DNA of 64,000 bases from Heloderma charlesbogerti (lineage: Eukaryota; Chordata; Lepidosauria; Squamata; Helodermatidae), in the NCBI GenBank assembly GCA_026122225.1, contig JANEZZ010001898.1, forward strand, positions 372,001 through 436,000, in the 5' to 3' direction. The stretch's first letter is position 1. Each line of letters begins with the position of its first letter. Below are positions 1 through 12,092 of this stretch, piece by piece. A program made the translations under genes and the position numbers. The notes under the pieces were generated by a model, which did no database searches, had not been told where the DNA came from, and saw nothing but the letters and a program-made list of their open reading frames with translations.

Positions 1-200
1 GACCCTAAGGTCACCCTCAGTGGCCCCAGCCGAATGAGGTGAAGTGGGTAGCTTTCAAGGAGAGGACCTTTTCAGTGATGGCACTCACTTTGTGGAATGA
101 TCTCCCCAGAGAACTTCACCTGGCATCTACACTGTGGTCTTTTCAGCACCAGGTTATGACCTGATACTAACATGCCTACTGAACCTGCCTTCCCCCTCCC
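1..200 (+). mobile_element. L2-type LINE, 3' coding remnant
   Basis: The plus strand reads as the worn C-terminal end of an L2-type LINE polyprotein: a stretch encoding something like FSVMALTLWNDLPRE, which matches the segment that follows the reverse transcriptase in the better L2 copies at 10155-11045 and 44820-46300. The left side runs off the window. Stops and frame changes show it is dead. The right border is approximate. Confidence 0.55.
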
Positions 201-727
201 CAGGTAACAATATGAACAAACTACTAGATTCAGTGGGTTGTGCTTCCTAGGAGGAATCAGAAAGTGGTTGAGGGCAACACTCACTGCTTCTGGTCTGGGA
301 AGAGAGAGGCCACAGCCTGACAGAGCTCTCTAGAAAAGCCTCAATTATTAAATAAAATTTAAGTTTGTTTATAAAACAGAATGTCCGATTCTATAAGGTG
401 CAATCCACCAACTTTGAAACACCCCTTGGGATAGTGTGTTCAGTGTTTGTATGCAAGGATCTCAGGGTTCCCATTTACATGTGGAACCTATATGTTTATA
501 GCCACTTGGCCACAGGGAGCATCAATTTAGAGATAGTGCTGGAGTCCAAAAAGAGGGTGGAGTCTAATAGATTCCCCCGTCTGGCTGCCTGGACCCTGCT
601 CGCCAAGCCCTCAGGCGCTGACTAACCCAGCCACCAAGTGTCCCAGAGCTCAGTGAGCAGCTGGGTGTGCTGTGGCACCCCAGTGCTCTTGCCCTGGCCT
701 CTTTGGGAGGAGACTAGGGTGAGATCA
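201..727. other. Unassigned intergenic sequence
   Basis: No coding potential, terminal repeats or known repeat signature was recognised. Confidence 0.5.
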
Positions 728-957
728 CTGGGGGCTGGCCATGCCGGGATCCATCCTGCCTCCCCCAGCTGTCACAGGCTTCCTTAATAGCCAGCATGGG
801 GAGGAAGGCCCTCAATGGCACCTCAGCGCTCTCACTCCAGCCTCCTCAAAAGGAGGCCGGGGCAAGAGCACTGGGGGCTGGCTGGGCTGGGACTTGTCCT
901 TCCTCTGCCAGCTGTTAAGGAAGCCCTTGACAGCCAGCATGGGGAGGAAGGGCCTTG
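728..957. repeat. Local tandem duplication, two diverged units of about 141 bp
   Basis: Two blocks share the order CACTGGGGGCTGGC, then CAGCTGT, then a CTTCCTTAA or TTAAGGAAG segment, then AGCCAGCATGGGGAGGAAG. The first runs about 728-813 and the second about 869-957, a 141-bp offset. Identity is clearest in the last 20 bases. Neither block encodes a recognisable protein. Confidence 0.6.
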
Positions 958-2844
958 GCGACAGCACTCTCACTGTGGTGGCTGGCTATGCTGAGGACTC
1001 AGGAGTCAAGCCCTTGTGCACATAAAATACAAGGGCTTGACTGCCTGAATCCTTGGTGCAGAGATGAGGGGTGGCTCGCGCGGCTCAGGGGGGAAGCAGG
1101 GAGGTTCACTGAGCGGGTCATGTGAGCTGGGCCATGTGAGCTGGGGAGGCAGCTTGTTGAGCTCCTCTGGGATGGGGCCATCCATCCCTACATCAGTGTT
1201 GGAGGTGTGGCTAGTAGGTGTATTCCCTTTCCCACCTCATAAAGAAGTAAAAGGGGTTAATGATGTAAAAAGGCTCAAATGTATGGCATTTGTAATTAGA
1301 AATTTCACTTGTCTCTGGAATATTTAGGACTGATGCATATATGCATTTCTATGGCAGTACATTCCTCGCACAGAGCCTTCACCACTCTGGGTTACATACA
1401 TGGCGAAAAAATTGAAATCACCTTATGTGAAAATCACAGAATTTACCACATCAGAGAGCCCTTTCTCATATTACCTTTGCAGTATGGGAGCTGCTGACAC
1501 CATTTGAATACATTCAAAACCCTGGGCCTTATGACAGAAGCCTATGGAGTGGCTGCTACCCACACCAGTGTCACCTCTGCTAGGGGTGAATCCATTTGGT
1601 GTTCCCTCCACTGAAGGAAGACTCTTTGATTCATCAGAGACTTCCATTGGCCAAATGGGAAAGGAGGTGATTTTCGGCAATTTCCCCTCTCCCCTGCAGC
1701 TCCCCGTGGTCACCATCCATACTGTTCTGAAGGGTCCTTCCACCCTCTAGAGCAGATTCAGGTTGGGGAAGGGTGAGGAGAATACTGGGACGAGGGGAAA
1801 TCACCAAAAAATGTTCTGCTGATAGAAGCTTCCAATGCCTACTCCCATAGTGCTCAAGGCCTCTGACCTTATGTAGTGGTGCAGGAATGAGGCACACTAC
1901 AATGATTCCCATACTAAAAAGGCAGCATGAGCAGGAGCCATAAGAGAGTGTCAGTACTCCAATTTATACGCAGGATGTTTTCAGTGAAGTTAGCTAATAA
2001 TGATATATGATTATTGCTAATTGAAACATAATTGATCACTGATGCAGAAGATGGTGAGGATGTAGCCATAAAATACAGTTCTTCCATCCTCCTGGGAATG
2101 GGAATGTTTCTTTTCTTGGCAAATGCATCAATTTCCTCATAAACAAGGATCGTCTTTACATGCCACTTAGATTACTGACAAATCTACCTCTATAATATTC
2201 TGTACTCGGAGAAGTTTCATACAACCTAGATGCTGCTCAGGTTTCTGAAAGGCACTTTGAACTGTGTGGAGCTCCGTCAATGCTGCATTAGCCTGCATAT
2301 GATTAAAAGGATAAGCAGAGTCATTAACAAAACTGACTAATGGACGACTGGCTTCCAAGACTCCCAACTGCCATTGTGATAAAATGAAGGCATTTACTTA
2401 TTAATTTTCATGCATATATCTTCAGTGCTGAGCACAGATTCAGCGTCATTAATCTAGAATGATGCAGGTGGGTGAGGTGTCAGTTGCATGGAGTGCCATA
2501 TTTCCCCCACCTTGTAATTCAGAAAGATAACTTCATTTGCATAGCTTCATTATAAATTTACAAAAACATACTGTATCAAATATGCAGCCCAATCCTGTGT
2601 ATGTTTACACAGATATCTCATCATCACACATTTATTGCACATGACAAAGGCCACAACAAAAAGAAATGCCCTGACCCTGGCACCAGATTGTCTGGCAGAA
2701 GGGGGGGCATTGTGGATGGGTGGGGAGAGAAGGGCTGGCTCTGTGCCATTGGGTATCCCCCAGTGGCACCACCAGGCATGGGAGGGGCTGGCAGAGCCCT
2801 CTTAAGCTCTGCGACCCTCCTAAGAGAAGCTCTCTCCCGGCTCC
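958..2844. other. Unassigned intergenic sequence
   Basis: Mixed sequence with short reading frames only. A small inverted repeat around 1013-1038 (GCCCTTGT...ACAAGGGC) is the only structure I see. From about 2590 to 2844 the DNA is the insertion target of the following element; it continues after 4707 (CTCCCTTAAGCTGTG), so the unoccupied site can be reconstructed. Confidence 0.5.
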
Positions 2845-2852
2845 CTCCCACC

Positions 2853-3382
2853 TAGGGGTGTACGAAACCCCGCTTACCTGGCTCCACTGGGTTCCGCAGA
2901 TGGGGGGAGGCAATCTGTTCCTCCCTCTGGAATCCTCGATGGGGGGAGAGGTGATCCGTTCCTCCCCCCCCCCAGAATCCTGCCTGGCCAGCTCGGCTCT
3001 GCGGCCAGGCCGTGGAGCTGCTGGCCAGGCCAACCTGCAGAAGGGCCTCCAGCTGCTGCCAGGCTGGCGCAGACGCAAATGTGTCCCTGCTTTAGCCGTG
3101 ATAGGCTACGTAAATATATATGTAGCCTTATCACGGGGCTGGCATAGGGACGCAAATGGCGGCCACTACGATGGCCGCCATTTGTGGCCGCAGCAGCCCA
3201 GCAGCAGCCGGAGCCACCGCCGCCACCGCCCTTGCCGCAGCTGCAGCCAGGTAGGCTCTGTTTTGCAGGGCTTTCGTGGGGTGGAGAGGCGGGGGGCTCC
3301 ATTCCGCCACGGATTCCGGGCCCCCGAATTCACTGCAATTCAGCCCTCCTGGGATCCGTGGCAGAATTCTCTAACATCCCTA
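2853..3382. mobile_element. Palindrome-core hAT-type non-autonomous element (530 bp)
   Basis: The element begins TAGGGGTGTACG and ends CATCCCTA. It is flanked by the perfect 8-bp duplication CTCCCACC at 2845-2852 and 3383-3390. Eight-base duplications with a TAGGG-type terminus are the mark of the hAT superfamily. Inside are a single TGATAGGCTACGT hairpin (3096-3136) and a palindrome around CAAATGGCGGCC (3153-3184). Near the left end is a donor-like CAG/GTAAGC on the minus strand, pointing out of the element. No transposase frame is present, so it must be mobilised in trans. It is the shortest form of the TGATAGGCTACGT core with both ends intact. Confidence 0.85.
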
Positions 3383-3390
3383 CTCCCACC

Positions 3391-4699
3391 TAGGGATGTA
3401 CGAATCCCTTACCTGGCTCCGCGCAGGGGCATCCGTGGTGGGGGGGAGCACTCCGTCCCTTCCCCCAGAATCCTCAACGGGGGAGGTGCTCTGTCCCTCC
3501 CCTCGGAATCCTGCTCAGCTGGCTCCATTCCGCGGCCAAGCCGCGGAGCCACTGGCCACCTCCGGCTGCCCGCAGGCAGACATCTGGCTGCTGGGCAGCC
3601 CTGCAGGGATGCAAATGGCAGCTGTCGTAGCTGCTGCCATTTGCGTCCCTGTATTGAGCCATGATAGGCTACGTAAATATTTACGTAGCCTATCACGGTA
3701 GGGGGAAAAACCCCAGCTTACGCAAATGGCAGTAGCCGCTGCCATTTGCATACGCTGGGGTTTCTCCCCCCCCTGCCGTGATAGGCTATGTAAATACTTA
3801 TGTAGCCTATCATGGCTACGGATGGACGAAAGTCACTTACCTGGTCCCGCAGCTTGATTCGCAGTGGGGGGGAGGCGCTCCGGTCCTCCCCGCCGAAATT
3901 CTGGCCGGGGGGGAGGCGCCCCGTCCCTCTGGACGAAATTCTGGCCAGGGGGGAGGCACCCCATCCCTCCGGCCGAAATTCTGGTTGGGGGGGAGGCGCC
4001 CTGTCCCTCCGGCCATGAATCCTCCTGGAGTTTGCGTCCCTGCAGTCAGCCGTGATAGGCTACATAAGGATTTACGTAGCCTATCACGGTGTTTTTTGAA
4101 AATCTAGCCATGATAGGCTACGTAAATCTTTACGTAGCCTATCACGTTTGTTGTTGTTGTTTTTGTACTGGGAAATGGCAGCGGCAGCCGGTCTGAAAAC
4201 CGGCCGCCGCCGCTGAACTGCCACTGAGAGCCGCCAGCACCAGGGACATTCGCACAAGGTAAGTCCCATCCCAGGGGTGGCAGGGGGTGGTGATGGACCG
4301 TTTCTCCACCAATTTGGGGGGGCTGAATGCATTGGCATTTGGCCTCCCGGAGATCCGTGGAGAAATTCTCCAACATTCCAGCCTCTGCAGGGATGCAAGT
4401 GGTGCCCCTGCGTTAGCCGTGATAGGCTATTTAAGTATTTACATAGCCTATCACGGCTGAGAAGAGGAGGAAGTGAATGGCGGCTGCAGGATGGCCGCCA
4501 TTCGCAAAGCAGTGTGGATGAGAGCAGGTAAGTGCTCTGTCTTTCGCCTTTCATGGGGTTGGGGCATCGGGGATTTCATCCCGCGTGCCTTTCATGGGTT
4601 GGAGGGGCGGAGGCTTCGTTCTACGTTGGATTTTGGGGGGCCAAATGCACTGGCATTCGGCCTCAGCAAGATCCGTCATGGAATTCTCTGACATCCCTA
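3391..4699. mobile_element. Palindrome-core hAT-type element, expanded composite (1309 bp)
   Basis: It starts TAGGGATGTACG directly at the end of the duplication that closes the previous element, ends CATCCCTA, and is followed by a third copy of CTCCCACC (4700-4707). It holds five TGATAGGCTAC hairpins (3661-3698, 3776-3815, 4051-4089, 4108-4145, 4417-4456) and ATGGC palindromes such as 3721-3752. An internal sequence at 3817 resembles an element start (TACGGATGGACGAAAG), and one near 4372-4378 resembles an end (ACATTCCA). I see no duplication around that inner unit. The copy may therefore be a fusion of two or more elements by recombination. Between 3855 and 4010 a GAAATTCTGG...GGGGGGAGGC block is repeated in tandem about four times. 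Confidence 0.8.
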
Positions 4700-4707
4700 C
4701 TCCCACC

Positions 4708-6717
4708 CTCCCTTAAGCTGTGTGGGTTTATTACCGCTTGCCCTTTTGGAGCCATGTAGGAATTTTTGGCTTACAGTTCAATTGGCCTTCTACTGTGAGT
4801 CTTTTTGCCTACTTCACACTGTTATTGGGCTGGAGTGCATCCTGTAGTTGAATACAGTCTAATCTCTCATAGGTCACATTCCAGTTGGCAGCTAGGACGG
4901 GCAAAAGCAGAAAGAGATTAGGGAAGGTGTGCATGCAGAGGCACCTTATGATGACAGGTGATGCCTGAGGCCCTCCGAACGGGTTGTGCGGCTCAGCGGG
5001 GAGATAAGGGTTGCCTGGGAGACCAACCCTCCTCACTCACCCAGGTGTTGTGCAGCACCGGGCTGGGGGTGACAGGGGAAGGTCTACCTCCCCCAGAAGG
5101 GGCAGTCCGGAGGGGTGACAAGATCGACACCACCCCTCAGGCTGGGTGTGTTTTTGCCCAAGAAGTGCCAGCTAGTTGCTGGCACAGTCAGCTGCCAGTC
5201 CTAGGTACCCCTTTGCAGATGTTTTCAATAAATGTGGTCCAATTTTCAACCCAAGCCTTGTTGTCTGACTCTTCTTTGACCCATCCCCACTCGCAATATC
5301 ACATTAAAAAAAAAATCACTGGAAAATAAACAAGACAATGATGTCAGTGTATGGAAATTACAGGGTAGATCTCAAAGTGTCAGATAATTGTTGCTGGTCA
5401 CAGGATCATTCCTCACATCTATAGTGACCTTAAAGAGGACTTATAACAGTGTGCTGGAAGCAAACACTTAACTACTCTGGAGGTTTAAAAAATAAAATGA
5501 AAATTAAATATAGTATCCCATCCTGTGTCATCAACAGTCCTTTGACCTTGCAAAGTGTGCTGGGTAGGACACTAATGAGTAAAATATTTACATTGTTAAT
5601 GAACTCAATCAGTAATGTATGCTCAGATTTAAGCTAGTTTATCACTGTACTGTTCCTTTTGCCTTCTGAGGTTCAAACTCTTTCATTCTCTTTTATGAAC
5701 AGAAGCTGGGCCAACTTCACCTACTCTGCTTCTTGTATTGTCTAGGACTAATCATTCTTGAACATCAAACAGGAATTTTAATGACTTCTAACTATAATAT
5801 TAACCAAGGTCAGTATATGCATGTTATGATAATTAAGAATCCTGAAAAATCTTCAAAATGTTTTTCACTTATTTGGTTCATTGACTTTAGAGGCTCTCTT
5901 CTCTTTCACGTTTTCATCAGATTTTTTTAAAAAATAGCAATAAAAATCACGCAGCACACCCCAATGTACATGAAACAGAAACACCTTATTCCTGTATATA
6001 ATATGATGTATGTATCTTAGTTGGCATTTCCTGTAATACAGCTCACAATAAGTTTGTTACGTATTTCCCAGGAAGGATATAAAAGAAATATATTTAAGGG
6101 GGGGGGGGCGTTGGGGACAGGCATCAACTACTCCAGGGCAATTCAATAGAAACTTTAGTTTCACTTCAATTATTCATTTATATTTAAATGTGTTAAATTA
6201 AAGAAGGGTGAATAGATGTTTACGATCAAAGGGATGCAGAAACTATTGTGTTTAATTGACTTTGAAAAAAAAATGAAGGAAGATACTAATACTAAAATTT
6301 CAGTTTGGGTTGGACAAAAAATATAGTAAAGTTTTATGCATCCATCAAAGAAGGATGAAGGGGCCTTTAAAGGTTATAAATCGCACAGTAGGAACTTCTG
6401 GTATGATATACAAATTGTTCATATTTGTCAAGAAGTCAGTAGCAGCCTATTAGTTTCCTGCCTCATTACCAGGATAAACCTCTTGGTCTGTGCATTGGTG
6501 TCTCTTGCGGAGAGTCATTCCAGGCTGCATTTGGGGGATGAAGAAATGACAATCCAATTCTCCCAGGTCCCAGCTTGGCTCCACTTCCAGACAGCTCAAT
6601 GATTCCTCATGACCTGTCTATAATAAATATTTCCAGGTCAAGTAATTGCCTTGGCAACAGCTAGCTTCTGGCTTTGTGGCTTCCTGGTCTTGCTCCAAGT
6701 TTTTTCCCCCTATTGGC

Positions 6718-6719
<2 letters not shown>
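4708..6719. other. Unassigned sequence with a possible retro-derived 3' end
   Basis: From about 4930 to 5310 the sequence is GC-rich, then carries AATAAATG, then a CTTGTTGTCTGACTC segment and an A-run at 5305-5315. This could be the 3' part of an LTR or a processed transcript, but there is no coding support. The rest is AT-rich with a G-run at 6100-6109 and no recognised element. Confidence 0.4.
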
Positions 6720-6750
<31 letters not shown>

Positions 6751-6768
6751 CTGCTTCTGCTTCTTCCC
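6720..6768 (+). repeat. Trinucleotide microsatellite (CTG/CTT)n
   Basis: About nine CTG units pass into CTTCTG units. Read in frame it would give a poly-Cys or poly-Leu run, but nothing around it suggests a real gene. Confidence 0.9.
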
Positions 6769-7866
6769 ATATCCTCCCAGCTTTCCTAACTGCTTCATAG
6801 GCTGCACCCCCATTTCAGCTTGCCCTTTTGGATGGAATTTGGCCCTGAAAGAGACTCAGATTTGATTCTATTGTGTATCTCTTCCAGTATGCCACCTGTA
6901 TTTAACCTCTCATGTGCTTGGCACATGAGGTTAAATATGCAGATCAGAATACAGTCAGAATAAAGTTTTGCACTTTTTTCCCCCCAAAAAACATACCCAA
7001 ATGCTTATAAAATCTGTATTTTAGGGTAACATGAATAAAATGTGTATTTCAAGTTACATGCATGCAAAATTCATATTTTGTAAAATGATACATTCAGATT
7101 CACAAAAATGCACATTTTTGTGTGTTTTAGAAATAGAGTGATCCATCCATCCTATCTACCTATCTATCTATAGTCTTCAAGTTTGGTTTGCACGATGCCA
7201 TCTCTGAGAGAGAACAGTATTATCTTTTTTAGATGGAGAAAAATGAATTAAATCCAATTCAAAAATATATTAAGGCAACTTTCTGAATCTTCTTTAGATA
7301 AAACCATTAAAATATTAATGTAATGCTGTTTTGACTATTTCAAAGTTTGAAACTTATTACTTAACAATAATGCTCAAATGCTTTAATCTGCAGGAACACC
7401 CCCCCCCCCCCTGCCGCTTTGGAAGAAGAATTGGCTTCACATTTTGAGTAAATGATGGTACCCATTTAACCTTAAAAAGAGATTGGAATGCATAATAGGG
7501 AACATTCTTTGAGTACGATGCATCAGACATTTGGCATTTACCATTATTGTTAGCAGGCAATCATTTTAGCAGTAGTAGTATTTCCTTCTGTATCACAATA
7601 CAAAATATATTGCCACAAGTTATATAGAAGACACAGAAACGTGCATGAAGATGATCACACTGAAAATAATGAAATAAGGCAAAATACAGCTGCGCCTACA
7701 AAATCCAGAAAATCTGTTTGCATTTTCTTAAACAGGAAGTTTCTCAGTCTTCATAATTGTGGTGTGTGCGTGCATGTGATGCTGTTGGCCATTTTTTGTT
7801 TTGTTTTCAAATGGCTAAGAAACTAGAAACTAAGAAACTAGTTCCACTTCCAGAACTTGGTGCTGT
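6769..7866. other. Unassigned AT-rich sequence
   Basis: A short dyad lies at 6901-6934 (TTAACCTC...GAGGTTAAA). A run of loosely similar TGTATTT and ATGCATGC phrases at 6960-7130 resembles 57900-58100. A short TATC tract is at 7155-7173 and a C-run at 7397-7411. No genes seen. Confidence 0.45.
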
Positions 7867-8230
7867 TACTCATTTATTTTATTTATTTACAGCATTTGTA
7901 TACTGCTTCATATCTAAAACAGATTCTGGAGTGGTGAACATAAGAACTAAAGAAGTAAAAAGATAAAAAGAATTAAAACACCATTATTAAAATTGTTCTT
8001 TTAAAACCAGAATGCCAATAAAAACCATGGCTGGTTAGTTGAGGCATGCTTCCTGGAAAAGAGCTGTTTTCAGGAGGTGCTGAAAGAAGCACAGGGTTGG
8101 TGCCTGCCTGACCTCCAGGGGCAGCGTGTGTAGGGGCCACCACATTGAAGGCTCTACTCTGGGTGGAATCCAGTCAGGCTATAGGCCCATGTGGAGACAC
8201 CAGGAGCTCATCCTTAGCCTTTATCTACAA
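7867..8230 (-). mobile_element. L2-type LINE 3' remnant
   Basis: The left end has the (TTTA)n plus GCATTTGTATACTGCTTCAT signature of an L2 3' tail in reverse. Beyond it, 8040-8230 contains phrases such as GAAAAGAGCTGTTTTCAGGAGGTGCTGAAAG and CCAGGAGCTCATCC that recur in squamate L2 3' regions. It is heavily diverged and not coding. Confidence 0.5.
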
Positions 8231-8472
8231 ACCTATGGCTCACCAACATTTCTTGCTAAATAACAAAGCAATCCTTTGGAGGTGGGAGGGGGGAACTGTA
8301 GCAGTGACACTTCCTATGTCCTGCCAGCTCAGTGCAGCCAGGGAGAAGTGGGAGGGCAGTTTTCTCTTTTGCCATTCCTGTGTGAAACTGAATAGTTCCC
8401 CCTGCACTCACTGGTACTAATGCATTTGGCACCATTAAAACAAAAAACAAAAACAAACTTTTAAAAACTCCC

Positions 8473-8645
8473 ACCCACTATAGCAGCATCGTGGGCCTCC
8501 TAGCAGAGAGGCTTTTAGCCAGCAATGGTTCCTGAATGCCCAGGAGACTGTGTAATGTCACACAGTCTCCTGAGTATTTAGGAACTGCTGCCCAGCTAAA
8601 AGCATCTAGGCGAAGAACCCTGTGCTGCTATGAGCAACATCAGGG
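8473..8645. repeat. Foldback (long imperfect inverted repeat)
   Basis: The centre is GGAGACTGTG-TAATGT-CACACAGTCTCC at 8551-8576. The arms continue outward with interruptions: CAGCAATGGTTCCT pairs with AGGAACTGCTG, GGCTTTTAGC with GCTAAAAGC, and TATAGCAGCA with TGCTGCTATG. The total span is about 170 bp. It has no recognisable terminal motif or duplication, so class is unknown. Confidence 0.65.
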
Positions 8646-10154
8646 CTTTTAGAGCTTATGGGGAATCTCCAAAATCCCCATTCCTGCCACCTCCTACAGT
8701 TAAAAGATAACTGGAACGTCTCCCCATTCCCCTGAAGGAAAATTCTTCAAAATTCTCCACCTCCCTGTGAAAGAAGATGAAAAAACGATGCCTCTTTTGC
8801 AGGAAGAGAAGAATTTTGCAAAAGTAGGGGACAAGATTCAACACAACATTATTTATTTCCCATTGCTTTCCATTTCAGTGCACAAAACTACTTTGAGTTA
8901 CGGTGCTTAAAAACGTGCACCTCCATTTCTAAAACCCTTTATCATGAAATTGATGCTTTGACTATACCTTTCAGGAGATACAAGAGGGAATCCCTACATG
9001 GTCAGGGGAAACTAGATGGTTACCTTCCTGAGATAATGCTTGTCCCCACAGGAAGAGTTGTCATTCTCACTTTGCAGAGATAATTTTTTAAAAAAAAAAT
9101 CCATCAAGAGGTCATACTCATGGAAAATTAAGTATACAATGCAATTGATAACTGAATGCAAAGGTAGTTTTATTACAGGAAATTATATCTGGAAACCTGA
9201 AGTGTTCAAGTCACGTATATAAAGTCTAGGGAAAAGGTCATCTCCACACTTGATGGTCGTTATAATATATTACTGCTATATAGCAATCCTACCTCTTTGG
9301 TGTTGTCAGGTGGGGGAAGATATCCCCATGCAATCAATGGCTGTGCCATATAATGAATGAAACTATGGCACATATTTGACAGCTTCACTTGTTCTCTACC
9401 CACTAATCTAGCTCTCCAAAGAATTAATATAATGTTCTAAGCCACTGAGCAGCTTCATAAAATTGCCTTTAAAAATACATTTGTCAGAAAAAAATTTCTT
9501 CCCTTATCTCTCTAAGGGTATATTCTTATGACACTAGAGCAGATGGTAACAGTTGCCCCTGCTTCCTTAGCTGTCGATATTTTGCTTCCTGCTGCTGCTG
9601 GCCAATTAAACTGCTAGAGTTCCTGCTGACTTGAGTGGCAGTTAGAAAATGATGTGGATGGTTCAAAGGCGTGGAACACTGGAAATATGGTGAAGCCCTG
9701 AAAATTTACCAGCAACAATGAATAGGAAAGGGAGGAATTAAGGACTAGGATCCTACATTTTCTGGTGAGTACAGGAATGATGCTGAAAATTATCTCTCTG
9801 TGGTGAGTAATCCCAACAGGGCTCATAACATTATAAGGGCTCATTGTGTGACTTACCTGTTTCCATATCACCTCCACTTGACCTGACACCTCCATCTTGC
9901 CTATCTATACTAGCCAACCTGCTGGCCAAGGCTCACAGCTTAAGTCAATAGTGCTTGGTGGTCAGGACCAGCATCTACTCTAAAGATTCCTCTGTTGGAA
10001 TGGAGAGGAGACTGCCCTCATATCTGAATGCTCCCAAGCAATGGAACTCCCAGACCTGTTAAGCCAATATCCCCCACCCACCCCCATAATCAGACTAACA
10101 CTTGCCACTCATCAATTGACAATAACAAAAGCCCTGCCCATCTTTGTGACTATC
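8646..10154. other. Unassigned intergenic sequence
   Basis: No genes, terminal repeats or known repeat signatures recognised; short A and T runs only. Confidence 0.45.
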
Positions 10155-11045
10155 CAGCCTATCAGAAAAGACAGAGGTGCTCCTGGTCAGTGGCAAGGCA
10201 GATCAGGTAATAGGGTTCCAACCTGTGCTGAATGGGTTACACTCCCCTTGAAGACTCAGGTTTGAAGTTTGGGTGTACTCCTGAATTTGGCCCTGGCCCT
10301 GGATGCCCATTGGCCATGAGTGCAATTGCACAGCTGAGTCTAGTTTGCCAACTGCACCCATTCCTAGATATGTCTGATTCAGCCATGGTGACATATGCCT
10401 TAGTTACATCCTGTTTGGACCACTGTAACATGCTGTACATGGGCAGACTTCAAAAAGTATTCAGAACTTCAGCTTGTTCAGCATGTTGCAGCCAGACTGT
10501 TGACTGGGGGCAGTTACAAGGAGCATGTGACTCACTTCTTACAACAGCTTCACTGGCTACTGGTTGGTTTCTGGGCACAATTCAAAATGCTAGTTATGAC
10601 CTGAAAAGCCCTATACAACTTGGGACCAGGCTATTTGAAAAACTGTATCTTCCCATATGAGCCTGCCTGGCTTTTAAGATCTTGGGGGGGGGGGGCTTCT
10701 CTCAGTCCATCACCATCAGAGGCATGTTTGATGGGGGCATGAGAGAGGGCCTTCTCGGTGGCTGCTCCCAAGCTCTGGAGCTCCAGGTTCGCTTCCTCTT
10801 TGTTGTACTCTTGGCAGGCAATTATTTATTTATTTATGTGCAAAGACCTTTCTATTGAGGCAGGCCTTTGACATGTAAGCTAGTTTGTTGCTCAAGGGAT
10901 CTAACTGGTTGAGTATTGTTTATTTCTTTTATAGCTATGTTTTTCATTGATTTGCTTTTATGTTTTAATCAAGATAATGTTTTTAATGTTAGCTGGCTTG
11001 AGCACCCTTTTTGGCAGAAAGGGAGGGTATCAATCAATCAAATAT
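10155..11045 (+). mobile_element. L2-type LINE, C-terminal reverse-transcriptase remnant and 3' tail
   Basis: Fragments of the L2 polyprotein appear in order on the plus strand: a KTEVLLV-like phrase near 10167, GCTPEFGP near 10270, QLHPFLDMSD, ALVTSCLDHCNMLYMG (about 10395-10445), and a trailing SALKLWSSRFASS-like segment. The element closes with TTTGGCAGAAAGGGAGGGTATCAATCAATCAAA, a LINE-type tail. The catalytic YADD region is absent, so this is a 5'-truncated insertion, and it is frameshifted many times. Positions 10909-10975 reappear inverted at 11838-11904. Confidence 0.75.
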
Positions 11046-11110
11046 CTGTTCACATATCAAGTGGCTATCTCCCTTTTCAGAAATCATACTACATCTCAAG
11101 TAGTAGTCAC

Positions 11111-11423
11111 TGGGGATGTATGGGAATTTTATTTTTGCTCTCAAAACATCCAAGCAGATGTCCACCAAAAATATTTGCAAATTGCTGAACAGGTGCTCAC
11201 ATTCGATTTGCTCAACGTCCTCTGTTTGGTTTGTGCAAATTTCTGAATTGGTGCAAATTTCCTCCATTGACTGAACCAAGCCCCACTTTAGTCTATGGAG
11301 AAAAGTTGCATAAATCTGGAGAAATTTGCACAAATGCACATGTTTGATTGCTGCTTGATTTGCTGTTCACACAGAGCAACCAGCTTTTGCAAATGCAAGC
11401 CAGGAATCATTTGTTCATCCCTA
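11111..11423. mobile_element. Short hAT-type non-autonomous element (313 bp)
   Basis: Termini are TGGGGATG...CATCCCTA with a perfect 8-bp duplication GTAGTCAC at 11103-11110 and 11424-11431. The interior is AT-rich with repeated GTGCAAATTTC phrases and no hairpin core. It has no coding capacity. Confidence 0.85.
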
Positions 11424-12084
11424 GTAGTCACACCTATATTTGGTTTTCTAAAAATATTATTTTCACATTCCTGGGCTGGGTGCTTTCAAGAGCACTCTTG
11501 CTGGCATCTACTCTGCCAAAGCCAGTACTGAACCTGGTATGTGGGTGCCCATCTTGGAACCCCATCTTCAAATTCCTGCCCAGTGGAATCCCTACTGTTC
11601 ATCCAGAGTCCCTCCTGAAGGTCCCAGCTGGGTACTTGACCTTGTGTCTTTTCACATAATGTTCTTCCATGACCTAGGAACACCTAATTTTCCCTTATCT
11701 GAATCTAACTCATTGCAGAGGATTCTCTCTCCATCTCACATCTCAGCAGATCAAGGATGGGCAACCCCCCCTCTTTCTCCTTTCTCGTCCCTCCCCTCCT
11801 TTGTTCTTCCCTTTCATTCCTCCTCTCTTTTGGGTTAATCTTGATTAAAACATAAAAGCAAATCAATGAAAAACACAGCTATAAAAGAAATAAACAATAC
11901 TCAAAAGGGTTCAGACTTGTACTTATAACAAGGAGTTCCTTCAGTGGTGTTTATTTTGCCTTTCTTTTGACAAATTACCTTTTTGGGGTTAACCCCTATC
12001 TAGACCTAGGGTCCTAAGTTATACACACTAACTTCTTGGCCAGCTCTACTGACCTCTGACTTCCTCTACTGCCCTCCATCCTGT
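11424..12084. other. Unassigned sequence with inverted copy of L2 3' sequence
   Basis: Mostly pyrimidine-rich and unassigned. Positions 11838-11904 are the reverse complement of 10909-10975 with one mismatch in 67 bases. Confidence 0.6.
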
Positions 12085-12092
12085 GGTTTCAG

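Noticed and set aside
2720..3664. Open frame of 314 codons across the first palindrome element
   Set aside because: It lies over GC-rich transposon sequence and two terminal repeats, has low-complexity composition and no family similarity. Palindromes create open frames on both strands at once.
4930..5315. Solo LTR or processed gene tail with AATAAA
   Set aside because: No paired LTR, no duplication and no coding part; kept only as a remark in the unassigned stretch.
6674..6865. Cys-rich small protein across the CTG repeat
   Set aside because: Produced by the microsatellite; no start context, homology or exon structure.
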